Numbered from the stretch's first letter, positions 16,739 through 26,489 are shown. The stretch is 62,748 nt of DNA from Methanocorpusculum sp. (GCA_029987245.1 DALTWG010000002.1:1-62748); one strand, 5' to 3'. Notes: generated by a model from the letters alone, not told the origin. Numbers and translations: made by a program.

Positions 16739-17953
16739 ATGTTCTTAATTGGTGAAGCTCTGGTTGGCGATGGAGCGGAACTCGCTCACATCGACCTTAT
16801 GATTGGCGAAAAGAACGGACCCGTAGGCACCGCATTTGCAAACGGTCTTACCCAACTTTCCGCAGGACACACCCCCTTACTCGGCGTTATCCGCCCGAAC
16901 CTCCTGCCCAAGCCGGCAGTCTTAATCGTTCCGAAAGTAACCTTAAAGCACGGCGAACAGGTAACCCAGATATTCGGCCCGGCACAGGCAGCGGTTTCCA
17001 AAGCGGTTGCAGACTCTCTTGAAGACGGTGTTTTCGGGGACGTGGATGTTGACGACGTTGTTATTGTTGCAAGCGTTTTCATTGACCCGTCCGCAAAGGA
17101 CTTCAACAAACTCTACCGCTTCAACTACGGCGCAACCAGACTTGCCATTACCCGCGCAATCGATAAATTCCCGGACACCGCAACCGTCCTTAAGGAAAAA
17201 GACCGGGCAGCACACGGCGTTATGGGATTCAAGGTTGCAAGACTCTGGAACCCGCCGTATCTGCAGGTCGCCATGGACCTTATCGATATGGGCCAGGTCA
17301 GACGTGTGCTTGAAGGCGTTCCGCAAAACGACCATGTCATCTTCGAGGCAGGCACCCCGCTTATCAAGCAGTACGGTCTGAAAGTCCTTGACGAAATCAG
17401 AAAGATTCGCCCGAACTGCTTCATCGTTGCAGACATCAAGACCATGGATACCGGCAACCTCGAGGCGCGCATGGTTTCCAACGCAGGCGGGGACGCAGCA
17501 GTTGTTTCCGGTCGTGCACCGATTGAGACCATTGCAGCCTTCATTAAGGAGGCAAAGAAGTGCGGCATCTATGCAATCATTGATATGCTCAATGTCGAAG
17601 AGCCGGCAAAACTCATCGAGGCATTAGGAAAGATGGGCGGCAAAGCGCTTCTCCCGCAGTATGTTGAGATGCACCGCGCAATCGACAAGGAGGCAGCAGC
17701 AGGAGAATATTCCTGGGGCGACATCAAGGCAATCAAGGAAATCGGCAAGAAGTATGGTGCAAAGATTCTTGTTGCAACTGCAGGAGGTATTCGTCAGCCG
17801 GTTGTCAAGAAGGCTGTTGCTGCAGGGGCTGACATTGTTGTTGTCGGTCGTGCTATCACCGCAAGCAAGGACATCAAGAATGCTGCAGAGAGTTTCCTTG
17901 CAGAGCTTGATTCCGAGGAAATCGACCAGTTCCGTGTTATGACGGACTTCTAA
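16739..17953 (+). CDS. fae-hps: Fused formaldehyde-activating enzyme / hexulose-6-P synthase
   Basis: 404 residues. The N-terminal Fae domain (about 1-165) has the catalytic His17 in GDGAELAHIDLMIGEKNGPV and condenses formaldehyde with tetrahydromethanopterin. The C-terminal Hps domain (about 180-404) is an orotidine-decarboxylase-type TIM barrel (FIVADIKTMDTG, VVVGRAITAS). In methanogens the pair works in the ribulose-monophosphate direction that makes ribulose-5-phosphate and releases formaldehyde, which Fae captures. That supplies pentoses for nucleotides and fits the adjacent purH. A TATA box (GTTTATAGC, 16697-16705) lies about 38 nt upstream of the ATG. Confidence 0.95.
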   Translation: MFLIGEALVGDGAELAHIDLMIGEKNGPVGTAFANGLTQLSAGHTPLLGVIRPNLLPKPAVLIVPKVTLKHGEQVTQIFGPAQAAVSKAVADSLEDGVFGDVDVDDVVIVASVFIDPSAKDFNKLYRFNYGATRLAITRAIDKFPDTATVLKEKDRAAHGVMGFKVARLWNPPYLQVAMDLIDMGQVRRVLEGVPQNDHVIFEAGTPLIKQYGLKVLDEIRKIRPNCFIVADIKTMDTGNLEARMVSNAGGDAAVVSGRAPIETIAAFIKEAKKCGIYAIIDMLNVEEPAKLIEALGKMGGKALLPQYVEMHRAIDKEAAAGEYSWGDIKAIKEIGKKYGAKILVATAGGIRQPVVKKAVAAGADIVVVGRAITASKDIKNAAESFLAELDSEEIDQFRVMTDF

Positions 17954-18032
17954 ATATTCTTTTTTTTATACCTCTCTTTCACCGGCACATTCTTTCCGCT
18001 CCGGTCTCGCCCCGCCTGCAAACAATCATGCT

Positions 18033-18063
18033 TATAAATGAGTAGCACCAAGAATAACATATT
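18033..18063 (+). promoter_or_regulatory. purH promoter, probably leaderless
   Basis: A TATA box (TATAAAT, 18033-18039) is centred about 28 nt before the purH ATG, which puts the expected transcription start at or next to the initiation codon. No SD is present. Confidence 0.6.
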
Positions 18064-19557
18064 ATGACACTCGCACTGCTCTCAGTCTGGGACAAGACAG
18101 GCATCATCGACCTTGCCCGTGCCCTTGCAGCGAACAAAATCGACATCATTTCCTCGGGCGGAACGGCAAAAGCCATCCGTGAAGCAGGAATCCCGGTAAA
18201 AGATGTATCCGAATACACAGGATTTCCCGAAATGATGGACGGCCGCGTTAAAACCCTCCACCCGAAAGTCCACGGCGGACTGCTTGGCAGACGCGGCAAA
18301 GACGACGCCGTAATGAAACAGCACGGCATCGAAGAAATCGACATCTTATGCGTCAACCTCTACCCCTTCGAGGAAAAATCCAAACTCGGCCTGCCCTTGC
18401 CCGAACTCATTGAATTCATCGACATCGGCGGCCCTGCAATGATTCGCGCCGCATCCAAAAACTACAAGGATGTAACCGTAATTGTCGACCCCTCCGACTA
18501 CAAAATGGTCATCGACGCCGTAAACAACGGCGGAACAACCCAAGCCCAGCGCTTACAGCTTGCAGCCAAGGCATTTACCAGAACCGCGGCATACGACGCG
18601 GCAATTTCCAACTACCTCAATGCACTTGAAGGTGAATTCCCGTCCACCTACACCTTCCAGTTTGCAAACGGCCGCACCCTGCGCTACGGCGAAAACCCGC
18701 ACCAGAAGGCGGCCGTTTACGGCGTAACCGGTATTGCAGGACAGGACTCCATGCAGGGCAAGGAGATGTCCTACAACAACTATCTCGATGTCCATGCAGC
18801 GGTATCGCTGTGCCGCGAGCTCTGGGACCATGCAACCGTCATTGTAAAACACAACAACCCGTGCGGAGTTGCAGTTGCAAAAGACCAGCTGGAATCCTAC
18901 ATTAAGGCGCGCGACTGCGACCCGGTTTCGGCGTACGGCTCGATAGTTGCGGTTAACCATGAGGTTGAGATGCCGCTGATGCAGGAAATCTGTACCACCT
19001 TTGTCGAGGTCTTAATTGCGCCGTCCTTTGCGCCGGGAACGGTTGAACTTGCCAAAACCAAACCGAATATGCGTCTGTTAATTCTTCCGCCGGCTGTCCC
19101 AGCTGATGAGATAAGAACCATTGACGGCGGTATTTTAGTCCAGCGCACCCCGGAGTACAGCGAGGACTGGAAAGTTGTATCCAAGCGCGCCCCGACGGCC
19201 GATGAAATGGAGGCATTCAAGCTTGCCTGGAAAGTTGTCAAGTATGCCAAGAGTAATGCAATTATTTACACAAACAAGACGGAGACGGTCGGTATCGGCG
19301 TCGGTCAGATGAACCGTGTCAACTCCGCGCAGATTGCAATTACGAAGGCGGCCGAGTTCGGCAGAAACATGAAGGGAACCGTAGTCGCATCAGATGCGTT
19401 CCTGCCCTTTGCCGACACGCTTGAGGTGGCAGCCGCCGCGGGCGCGACCGCGCTTATCCAGCCCGGAGGCTCCATCCGCGATGACGAGGTGCTTGCAAAA
19501 GCGGACGAGTTAGGAATTGCCGTTGTCTTTACCGGTGTCAGATATTTCAGACACTAA
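18064..19557 (+). CDS. purH: Bifunctional AICAR transformylase / IMP cyclohydrolase
   Basis: Last two steps of purine synthesis: AICAR to FAICAR to IMP. 497 residues. The N-terminal MGS-like cyclohydrolase domain (about 1-195) contains SSGGTAKAIREAGIPVKDVS. The C-terminal transformylase contains the catalytic Lys-His pair K262-H263 in VIVKHNNPCGVAVAK and the FLPFADTLEVAAAAGA segment. Both active sites look intact. This is the bacterial-type enzyme, whose transformylase normally uses 10-formyltetrahydrofolate, whereas many methanogens use PurP with formate and PurO. Confidence 0.96.
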   Translation: MTLALLSVWDKTGIIDLARALAANKIDIISSGGTAKAIREAGIPVKDVSEYTGFPEMMDGRVKTLHPKVHGGLLGRRGKDDAVMKQHGIEEIDILCVNLYPFEEKSKLGLPLPELIEFIDIGGPAMIRAASKNYKDVTVIVDPSDYKMVIDAVNNGGTTQAQRLQLAAKAFTRTAAYDAAISNYLNALEGEFPSTYTFQFANGRTLRYGENPHQKAAVYGVTGIAGQDSMQGKEMSYNNYLDVHAAVSLCRELWDHATVIVKHNNPCGVAVAKDQLESYIKARDCDPVSAYGSIVAVNHEVEMPLMQEICTTFVEVLIAPSFAPGTVELAKTKPNMRLLILPPAVPADEIRTIDGGILVQRTPEYSEDWKVVSKRAPTADEMEAFKLAWKVVKYAKSNAIIYTNKTETVGIGVGQMNRVNSAQIAITKAAEFGRNMKGTVVASDAFLPFADTLEVAAAAGATALIQPGGSIRDDEVLAKADELGIAVVFTGVRYFRH

Positions 19558-19591
19558 TCTTTTTTTATTACCGTTCACGCAGGTCAAAAAC

Positions 19592-20401
19592 CTACTGCCT
19601 CAGTTTCTGCTCCACCTTGTCAAAGAACCCTCTTCCGACATCCACAAACAGTGCCGGCTCAGCCGCCTTGCGAATAGTAACCACCGCGCTTTCCCCGATT
19701 TCAAACTGGTCCTGACCGTCAATCACTAAAAGCGCCGGTTTTACCGAAGAAAGCCGCACCTCGACCGCACTGTCCGGATGAATCACATACGGCCGCGAGG
19801 AAAGCATATACGGCGCAAGAGGCACAAGAAGCACCGCCTCCATAGCCGAATCCACAATAGGTCCCCCCGCGCTCATTGCATAGGCAGTGGAACCCGTCGG
19901 CGTACTGAGAATCAGCCCGTCGGACCGAAACATTCCCGTACGTTTGCCGTCGATATAAACCTCGAATGTTAAAATCTTCGCCGGCCGGCTGGTTACAATC
20001 ACCGCCTCGTTTAACGCGCAGCCAAGCACCCGGCCGTTGCACTCAACCGAAATACGCATCCGCTCCTCGGTTTTGAGCGGCAGCGCCAGCTCGCGCAGTT
20101 TTTCCTCGATATGGTCCTGCTCGATATCGGTAAGAAAACCAACCAGCCCGCTGTTGATACCGATAACCGGAATCTGATGCGAAAGCAGCCGCACCGCGCG
20201 AAGCACACTGCCGTCACCGCCGATAACCAGAACAAGGTCTGCTGCAAGCGATTTCAGCGAAACCCCGGTATAGCCGAGTTCGGATGCAATTGACTCTTCA
20301 TAGACGACCTCGTGACCAAACGAGTGCAGCATCCAGCCTACAGACTGCGCTAAATCCGTGACCTCCTTGGAATCTATTTTGGAAACAATGCAGACCTTCA
20401 T
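19592..20401 (-). CDS. nadK: NAD kinase
   Basis: ATP(or polyphosphate)-NAD kinase that makes NADP. 269 residues, with the GGDGS motif at 61-65 (LVLVIGGDGSVLRAV), the GxLGFL-like SGLVGFLTDI, and the conserved STPTGSTAYAMSAGGP loop that binds nucleotide. Its ATG overlaps the stop of the upstream phosphatase by 4 nt (ATGA), so the two are translationally coupled. In some archaea these two activities are fused in one protein, which supports a functional link. The gene is convergent with purH. Confidence 0.95.
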   Translation of the reverse strand: MKVCIVSKIDSKEVTDLAQSVGWMLHSFGHEVVYEESIASELGYTGVSLKSLAADLVLVIGGDGSVLRAVRLLSHQIPVIGINSGLVGFLTDIEQDHIEEKLRELALPLKTEERMRISVECNGRVLGCALNEAVIVTSRPAKILTFEVYIDGKRTGMFRSDGLILSTPTGSTAYAMSAGGPIVDSAMEAVLLVPLAPYMLSSRPYVIHPDSAVEVRLSSVKPALLVIDGQDQFEIGESAVVTIRKAAEPALFVDVGRGFFDKVEQKLRQ

Positions 20402-21201
20402 TTGCCGCCCCCTTCTTTCAGCGCTTCGACAATCTGAGCATGCAGCGCGGGAGGTGCTGCAAGAAGCGGGCGTCCCTGTTTTACATCATCCGGGAAATCG
20501 GCCGGCTCTCCTGAGGGAAGAGTGACAAGAACCCCTGCCTCCTCACAGATAAGAATGCCTCCAGCGGCATCGGTAATGCGCAGATTGCCGCGCAGGTCTA
20601 AAAAGGCTTCAAGCCGGCCCGCCGCGACATAACACAACTCCAGAGCAGACGCCCCGAACTGGCGCGTGCGCCGCACAAAAAGCCCGACATCCTGCAGCAT
20701 CTTCGGATGCGGGCGGTTGGCATAATAACTGATAGATGCACGCCGGATATCAGACATCACCGACGGCTGCAAAGCGCGCCCGTTCAAAAACGCCCCGCCG
20801 CCGCGCACCGCAGAAAACGACTCGCCTGAAGACAAATCGCGCACATAGCCTGCAGCAAGCCGCTTTCCGTCGGAAAGCCCGAACGAGACCGCATAAAACG
20901 GCAGTCCCCGCGCCGCATTGAAAGAACCGTCCACCGGGTCAAGATAAACAATGCCCTTATCCCCGCCTAAATCCACCAGCCCTGCCTCTTCGGAAAGCAG
21001 ATACCTGCAGGCCTGTACCGCCCGGAAATTTCTGATAACAATATCTTCAGCAACCTTGTCAAGGCGCTCTGTAGGGGTATTGTCCGCGCCCATCGCAATT
21101 TCCTCCGCCCCGAAATCAGTTCCAATAAGAGGCGCTACCGCTTCTTTTATTTCATCAGCCGTCTTTGCACAAAGATTCAGGAACGCATCGGGGGTAATCA
21201 T
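20398..21201 (-). CDS. Inositol monophosphatase / fructose-1,6-bisphosphatase
   Basis: 267 residues of the Li+-sensitive, Mg-dependent phosphatase family. Metal-binding motifs: LLSEEAGLVD (Glu) and YLDPVDGSFNAARGLPFYAV (DPVDGS), plus the C-terminal LRITDAAGGILICEEAG. Archaeal members act on both inositol-1-phosphate and fructose-1,6-bisphosphate, or on NADP. I chose the ATG at 21201 (MITPDAFLN) over an upstream in-frame GTG at 21258, because the extension matches no family member I know. It overlaps nadK by 4 nt. Confidence 0.88.
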   Translation of the reverse strand: MITPDAFLNLCAKTADEIKEAVAPLIGTDFGAEEIAMGADNTPTERLDKVAEDIVIRNFRAVQACRYLLSEEAGLVDLGGDKGIVYLDPVDGSFNAARGLPFYAVSFGLSDGKRLAAGYVRDLSSGESFSAVRGGGAFLNGRALQPSVMSDIRRASISYYANRPHPKMLQDVGLFVRRTRQFGASALELCYVAAGRLEAFLDLRGNLRITDAAGGILICEEAGVLVTLPSGEPADFPDDVKQGRPLLAAPPALHAQIVEALKEGGGK

Positions 21202-21333
21202 AGTGTAACTATATTGTCTCTTGATAATATCACCCTTTCGGATAGCATCATTCACCACCGAACGGTATCATTAATAGGATGTAAGTTAAATAGTTTCTGC
21301 ATCAGAGGTGTAACCACCCTGAGGTGTTAACAC

Positions 21334-23184
21334 ATGGAAAAACAAACAGTGGTAAACATAATTGCCATCGCATGGGCACTTGCTGCCTTCCTTCTCCCGC
21401 TGATTAAATTTGGCGCACTCCCTGACGGAGGAGATGCAGACGCACTTGCTCAGACCTACGGCATATTAACCGTTCTGCCGCCGCTTCTTGCACTTGTTCT
21501 TGCATTCCTTACGAAAAACGTTATTCTCTCGCTTTTCCTTGGAGTACTTGACGGCGCATGGATGATTGCACTTGTCAGCGGCAACATCATCAATGCAATA
21601 GGCGACGCATTCTTTAACTCAACCGACTACTTTGTCGGCACCCTTGCAGACCGCTGGGATGCAGGTATTATTATGCAGGTTCTTGTTATCGGTGCATTAA
21701 TTGCGCTGATTACCAGAATGGGCGGCATGGCAGGAATTGCACAATTCATCGCCAAGGTTGCAAAAGGACCCCGCTCTGCACAGATTGCAATGTGGCTCTC
21801 TTCCTGGGTCATCTTCTTCGATGATTATGCAAACGCATTAATTATCGGTCCGATTATGCGCCCTGCCTGCGACAAGTTCAGAATCTCACGCGAAAAACTT
21901 GCATACATTGTCGACTCAACCGCAGCGCCTGTAGCCGGAATCATGCTTATTTCCACATGGATTGGAACGGAACTGGTCAACATCGGTCAGGGTCTGCAAA
22001 ATGCAGCCGTGGAAGGTATTTCCTCCTACACTGTCTTCGTTGACACTATTCCGTTCAGATTCTACAACATCCTGACGCTTTTCTTCGTCTTAATGACCGC
22101 AATTCTCCTGCGCGAGTACGGCCCGATGTTCAAGGCGGAAACCCGTGCCCGCACAACCGGCCAGTCTGTTAACCCCGGCTCCGAGGTCATGGAGGAAGAA
22201 GAAATGGGCGACGAGATTGAAGACAATGCAGACTTAAAGAAAGACCACAGTGTTCTGCGTCCTTCAAAGAAAGTCCATCCGCCGAGAATTATCAATGCAG
22301 TAATTCCGATTCTGGTCTTAATTGTCTCCGGTGTCATCTTGTTCTACACCAACGGCGCAAACTGCATTATGGCAGGCGACGGCATGATTTCTGCAGAAGA
22401 ATTCGCGAGCTTCGGTTTCTTTGAATCCATCCGCGACGCATATTCCAATGCAGACGCATCGATTGTCCTGTTCCAGGCCGGTCTGCTTGCATGTATTGTT
22501 GCCTTAATCATGGGCTTTGCACAGAGAATTTTCACCATTAAAGACGGTATCGAGACCTGGGCACATGGTATGAAATCCATGCTCTTTGTCTGTATCATCT
22601 TAATTCTTGCATGGTCCATCGGCTCTGTTATCGGCGACCTTGGAACTGCATCGTATCTCATCGGTGCGTTATCCGAGACTCTGCCGATGTGGATTGTGCC
22701 GATGCTTGTCTTTATCATTGCAGCAATTGTCTCCTTTGCAACCGGTACGGCTTACGGAACCATGGCAATTTTACTGCCGCTGGTTATTCCGCTTGCCACC
22801 GCGATTGCAGGATTTAGCGGTGGTGAAATGACTACTGACATGGCTGCCTACGGCTACATGATTATTGCCTCCTCTGCGGTTCTCACCGGTGCAATCTTCG
22901 GCGACCACTGTTCCCCGATTTCGGATTCAACCATTCTGTCCACCATGGGTGCAGGCTGTGCCTTAATGGACCATGTTACAACCCAGATGACCTATGCAGT
23001 AACGGTAGCAGTTGCTGTCTGTATCGGCTACATCCTTGCCGGTCTCGGTGTCAATGTCTGGCTTACGCTTCTTATTACAGCGGCACTTCTGGTTGGTGTC
23101 CTTCTTGTCTTCGGTAAGAAAGTTCCTGCCTGGAAGGGCAAATCTGAAAATGTGCAGGCGCCGGCTGAACCGGCTGAAGCCTGA
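21334..23184 (+). CDS. NhaC-family Na+/H+ antiporter
   Basis: 616 residues with about 12-13 membrane helices and an acidic cytoplasmic loop in the middle (GSEVMEEEEMGDEIEDNADL). Family motifs include ALIIGPIMRPACDKFRISRE, DSTAAPVAGIMLISTWIG and the late motif FGDHCSPISDSTILSTMGAG. Such carriers exchange Na+ (or arginine/ornithine or malate/lactate in some relatives) for H+. An SD (GAGGTG) precedes the ATG, with a TATA-like AGTTAAATAG 40-50 nt upstream. In a methanogen it could help balance the sodium gradient made by Mtr (inference). Confidence 0.88.
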   Translation: MEKQTVVNIIAIAWALAAFLLPLIKFGALPDGGDADALAQTYGILTVLPPLLALVLAFLTKNVILSLFLGVLDGAWMIALVSGNIINAIGDAFFNSTDYFVGTLADRWDAGIIMQVLVIGALIALITRMGGMAGIAQFIAKVAKGPRSAQIAMWLSSWVIFFDDYANALIIGPIMRPACDKFRISREKLAYIVDSTAAPVAGIMLISTWIGTELVNIGQGLQNAAVEGISSYTVFVDTIPFRFYNILTLFFVLMTAILLREYGPMFKAETRARTTGQSVNPGSEVMEEEEMGDEIEDNADLKKDHSVLRPSKKVHPPRIINAVIPILVLIVSGVILFYTNGANCIMAGDGMISAEEFASFGFFESIRDAYSNADASIVLFQAGLLACIVALIMGFAQRIFTIKDGIETWAHGMKSMLFVCIILILAWSIGSVIGDLGTASYLIGALSETLPMWIVPMLVFIIAAIVSFATGTAYGTMAILLPLVIPLATAIAGFSGGEMTTDMAAYGYMIIASSAVLTGAIFGDHCSPISDSTILSTMGAGCALMDHVTTQMTYAVTVAVAVCIGYILAGLGVNVWLTLLITAALLVGVLLVFGKKVPAWKGKSENVQAPAEPAEA

Positions 23185-23292
23185 TTCAAACAATCACCCC
23201 CTATTTTTTTATTTTCCCATTCATTAACAAAGAATTGATACCTTATTACGTCCAATAAGTAACTATTATGTGTATTGAGGAGGTAAATTTCG

Positions 23293-24504
23293 ATGACCCT
23301 GGCAGTAGTCCAAAACCTCCTTCATTCGCACGATGAATTTTTTACCGGCCTTTGCACGCTTCTGTTAAGCGTTACGCTTTCCTTTATCGCAGGAATCTAT
23401 CTCGGTTCGGTAAGTGATATTTTAGTTCTCATCCCCGGTCTAATGGTGTTAGTAACCCCGTCAATTAATATGCGCGGGGCTATTGCAGGCATTCTTACCT
23501 CGCGGCTTTCTTCATCCATGCACATCGGTTCCTTTGAAAAAAGTCTGGCGCGCGGAACAGATCTGGGCGACAATCTGCGTTCGGCGATTATTTTAACGGT
23601 TGCAATATCTGCGGTGCTTGCCCTGTTTGGCAAATTTATCTGCATCGTTTCCGGAACCGAGGTCATCGCAATGTTTGAAATGCTCGTCATTTCGGTAATT
23701 GCAGGAACGGTTTCCGGGATTTTAGTAACCCTTGCAGGTGTTTTAATCAGTCTTATCTGCTACCGGGCGAACTGGAATCTGGATATGATAGGGGCGCCGG
23801 TGGTAACCACGCTCGGCGACATTCTGACGCTGCCGTCCCTGGTGATAACCGCGCTTTTAGTCATGCAGCTGCCATTTATCGGGCTGTGCATCGCGGGGGC
23901 TGTGGTTCTTGCCCTTTTTATCTGGGCGCTTGTAACCGGTATCCGCGGCACTCATCTGATGAAGGATGTGCTCAAAGAAGGGCTGCCGCTTCTTGTGCCG
24001 TTATGTCTTTTAGGCATTCTTGCCGGTGTTTTGTACACCAACAAGCTGGAGAGTTTAATCAGCGCGGCCGCAGTGCTGATTCTGATTTCGCCGTTTATGA
24101 ACGGATGCGGTTCAATCGGCGGCATCCTTACCTCGCGCATCGGCACCGAGATGCACATGGGTCTGGTTGATGCGAAGATTTTCCCGCAGAAAACCGTATG
24201 GAAGCATTTCGGCGAGAATTTCCTTTACGCAGCGATAATTCTGCCGCTCATGGGGCTGCTTACCCATCTTGCGGCACTGGCCTTTGACATCGCAAGTCCG
24301 GGGCTTGTACCGATGCTTCTGCTTTCGCTGATTGCAGGGGCGTTTGTGATTCTTGTTATGAATCTGCTCGGCTATTATACAGCCGTATTTGCCTACCGGA
24401 AGGGTTTTGACCCGGACAATTTCGGAGTACCGGTGGTTACCAGTTCGATTGACCTGGTGGGGGCTACGGCGCTGATTATTGTGATGGCAGTTTTGTTTGT
24501 GTAG
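23293..24504 (+). CDS. MgtE/SLC41-type divalent cation transporter
   Basis: 403 residues made of two homologous membrane repeats. Each has the MgtE-type signature: LVTPSINMRGAIAGILTSRL in repeat 1 and ILISPFMNGCGSIGGILTSR in repeat 2. Unlike bacterial MgtE there is no N-terminal regulatory or CBS domain, so it resembles the SLC41-like two-repeat form. The probable cargo is Mg2+ or another divalent ion. A strong SD (GAGGAGGTA, 23276-23284) precedes the ATG. Confidence 0.85.
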   Translation: MTLAVVQNLLHSHDEFFTGLCTLLLSVTLSFIAGIYLGSVSDILVLIPGLMVLVTPSINMRGAIAGILTSRLSSSMHIGSFEKSLARGTDLGDNLRSAIILTVAISAVLALFGKFICIVSGTEVIAMFEMLVISVIAGTVSGILVTLAGVLISLICYRANWNLDMIGAPVVTTLGDILTLPSLVITALLVMQLPFIGLCIAGAVVLALFIWALVTGIRGTHLMKDVLKEGLPLLVPLCLLGILAGVLYTNKLESLISAAAVLILISPFMNGCGSIGGILTSRIGTEMHMGLVDAKIFPQKTVWKHFGENFLYAAIILPLMGLLTHLAALAFDIASPGLVPMLLLSLIAGAFVILVMNLLGYYTAVFAYRKGFDPDNFGVPVVTSSIDLVGATALIIVMAVLFV

Positions 24505-24602
24505 GGAGAAATAAAACAGAGATATTATCTTATGTGAGGGAGAATATATAGGTATAAGTCAGACAGAGGATGCCCCGCATCTTTTGTCCCGGTGAATATC
24601 CA

Positions 24603-25592
24603 ATGTCATATGAAGAAACCTACACACCCGAAAGCGTTGCCGAGGCAGTAAAACAATACGACGGGGTAAAAAGAAAACAGGCAATCGGCCGCCTGGTAAA
24701 AGCCCTTGAAATTGAAAATCCCGATGTGGTTGCGGCCTACGGCGAAGATGCGGCCGTAATCCGGCAGGGACACACTGCCCTGCTTTTGGCCGCCGACGGA
24801 ATATGGAACCAGTTAATGGATGTAGACCCCTACTGGGCGGGTTACTGCGCGATTTTAGTCAATGTCCATGATATAGCAGCTATGGGAGGAAGGCCGGTTG
24901 CCATGGTCGATGTGCTTTCAGCATCTTCGGATGCGCTCATGGCGCAGGTTAGTGCCGGCATGCATGACGCCGCAGTTGCTTTTGATGTGCCAATAGTCGG
25001 CGGACATCTGCATCCTGATGCGCCTTATAATGTCATTGACGTCTCGATTTTAGGCGTTGCAGACATAGACAATATCATATACAGCTCGAGGGCGGCGCCG
25101 GGCAATGTCATCCTGTGCGCCATGGATTTAAACGGCAGGGTGCATCCGAGTGCAAAAATGAACTGGGACTGCGTTACGATGAAGACGCCCGAGGTGCTGC
25201 GCAAACAGATTGCGGTTATGAAAGAACTTGCCGAACATCACCTTGTGACAGCAGGCAAGGATATTTCCAATCCGGGCATTCTTGGAACACTCGGGATGCT
25301 TCTGGAGGCAAGCAATGCGGGCGCCGAGGTTGATTTAACGGCGATTCCCCGTCCCGACCTGGATGCAGTCAATGTGCCTTTTGAGCAGTGGGTCAGAATG
25401 TATCCGGGCATGGCGTTTATTCTGACAGTGGAGCCCGACGCCGTGGAAAAAGTATGCAGGGCGTTTCGAAAAACCGGGATGGCATGTCAGCAGATTGGCC
25501 GCGTAAACGATTCCCATTCGCTGGTTATTGCCAAAGGCGATGCGAAAACCACGCTCTTTAATTTCCACAGTTCGGGCATTACGAATATATGA
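24603..25592 (+). CDS. Methanogenesis marker protein 2 (AIR synthase-like)
   Basis: 329 residues of the PurM/SelD/ThiL-like ATP-binding fold. Nucleotide/metal-loop residues are visible in AAYGEDAAVIR and VNVHDIAAMGGRPVAMVDVL, and a Gly/His-rich VPIVGGHLHPDAPYN. The family occurs in methanogens, and its members are presumed to phosphorylate or activate a cofactor intermediate; the substrate is not established. The start is placed at ATG 24603 (MSYEETYTPE), with GGTGA just upstream, rather than 24570. The stop overlaps the marker 4 gene by 4 nt, pointing to a shared pathway. Confidence 0.8.
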   Translation: MSYEETYTPESVAEAVKQYDGVKRKQAIGRLVKALEIENPDVVAAYGEDAAVIRQGHTALLLAADGIWNQLMDVDPYWAGYCAILVNVHDIAAMGGRPVAMVDVLSASSDALMAQVSAGMHDAAVAFDVPIVGGHLHPDAPYNVIDVSILGVADIDNIIYSSRAAPGNVILCAMDLNGRVHPSAKMNWDCVTMKTPEVLRKQIAVMKELAEHHLVTAGKDISNPGILGTLGMLLEASNAGAEVDLTAIPRPDLDAVNVPFEQWVRMYPGMAFILTVEPDAVEKVCRAFRKTGMACQQIGRVNDSHSLVIAKGDAKTTLFNFHSSGITNI

Positions 25593-26359
25593 TTATCGGT
25601 CTCGGGTGTGCAAAGGATTTTGCCAAGGTGCTTGATAGCGCAAAGCAGGCGGCGTCAGACGATATCACTATCCGCTGTTACTGCGCAGCAGATATCGAAG
25701 ATGCAGCGCAGGCGGCGCTTTCGCCTTATGTCGAGGTGGTGCAATCCAGCGCGCCCCACAAGGCGTTAATCGACGACTTAAAAGAGGGAACGATTGCAGG
25801 TGCGGTGCGGGGCACGCTTGCGGCAAATGACACGCTGAAATATCTGAAAGCGGCGTTTGGCGCGGACCATCTTGAACGGATTGCGCTGCTTGAGTCGGCG
25901 CACGGCGAAAAATTCTTTTTCGCGCCGGTAGGTGTGGATGAAGGCTGGACGGTTGCAGAAAAAACCGCGCTTGCAAAGGATGCCAGGCGGTTTGCCAAAA
26001 TGTACGGGCTTTCAGAAAAGACGGTGTTTCTGTCGGGCGGGCGCCTGGGAGACATCGGGCGCCATCCGAATGTGGATAAAAGCATCGAGGAAGCGGATTT
26101 AGCCGCACGCATGCTGGAAGGCGCAGTGCACGGGGAGATTTTAATCGAGGATGCGGTAAAAGACGCCGGAGTTATTATTGCCCCGGACGGCATTTCAGGC
26201 AACCTTATTTTCAGGACCTTAACGTTTCTTGGCACGGGAATTGGTCACGGGGCGCCTGTGGCTAATATTCCGGCGATTTTCGTGGATTCGTCGCGCGCTT
26301 CGGCGGGGTATGTGGAAGCGCTCAAATTTACGATTCAGCTTTGCAGAAACAAATGTTGA
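25589..26359 (+). CDS. mtxX: Methanogenesis marker protein 4 (MtxX, PTA-like)
   Basis: 256 residues resembling the phosphotransacetylase/isocitrate-dehydrogenase-like family: GVIIAPDGISGNLIFRTLTF corresponds to the substrate-binding segment near the C-terminus of Pta. Annotated in methanogens as methanogenesis marker 4 or MtxX; the biochemical role is unknown. It overlaps marker 2 by 4 nt and is followed by a putative terminator (26370-26414). Confidence 0.75.
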   Translation: MIIGLGCAKDFAKVLDSAKQAASDDITIRCYCAADIEDAAQAALSPYVEVVQSSAPHKALIDDLKEGTIAGAVRGTLAANDTLKYLKAAFGADHLERIALLESAHGEKFFFAPVGVDEGWTVAEKTALAKDARRFAKMYGLSEKTVFLSGGRLGDIGRHPNVDKSIEEADLAARMLEGAVHGEILIEDAVKDAGVIIAPDGISGNLIFRTLTFLGTGIGHGAPVANIPAIFVDSSRASAGYVEALKFTIQLCRNKC

Positions 26360-26369
26360 TTTTTATGCG

Positions 26370-26414
26370 CCGGTTTTTCAATCGGGGCTGTATTTTTCGT
26401 TTTTCAAAAACCGG
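26370..26414 (+). terminator. Inverted repeat after mtxX
   Basis: Arms CCGGTTTTT (26370-26378) and AAAAACCGG (26406-26414) pair perfectly around a 27-nt T-rich loop. It lies 10 nt after the mtxX stop and before the histone promoter, which fits transcript separation. Confidence 0.4.
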
Positions 26415-26489
26415 GCAGCACATCTTGGATGAATTGTGAAATAATGCGCCTCAAGGGCTATCGCGCGAGAATATTGCGTTTTGGAAGAT

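Noticed and set aside
16739..17953. Fae-Hps fusion considered as a novel fusion
   Set aside because: This fusion is already known in many archaea; it is reported only as a gene.
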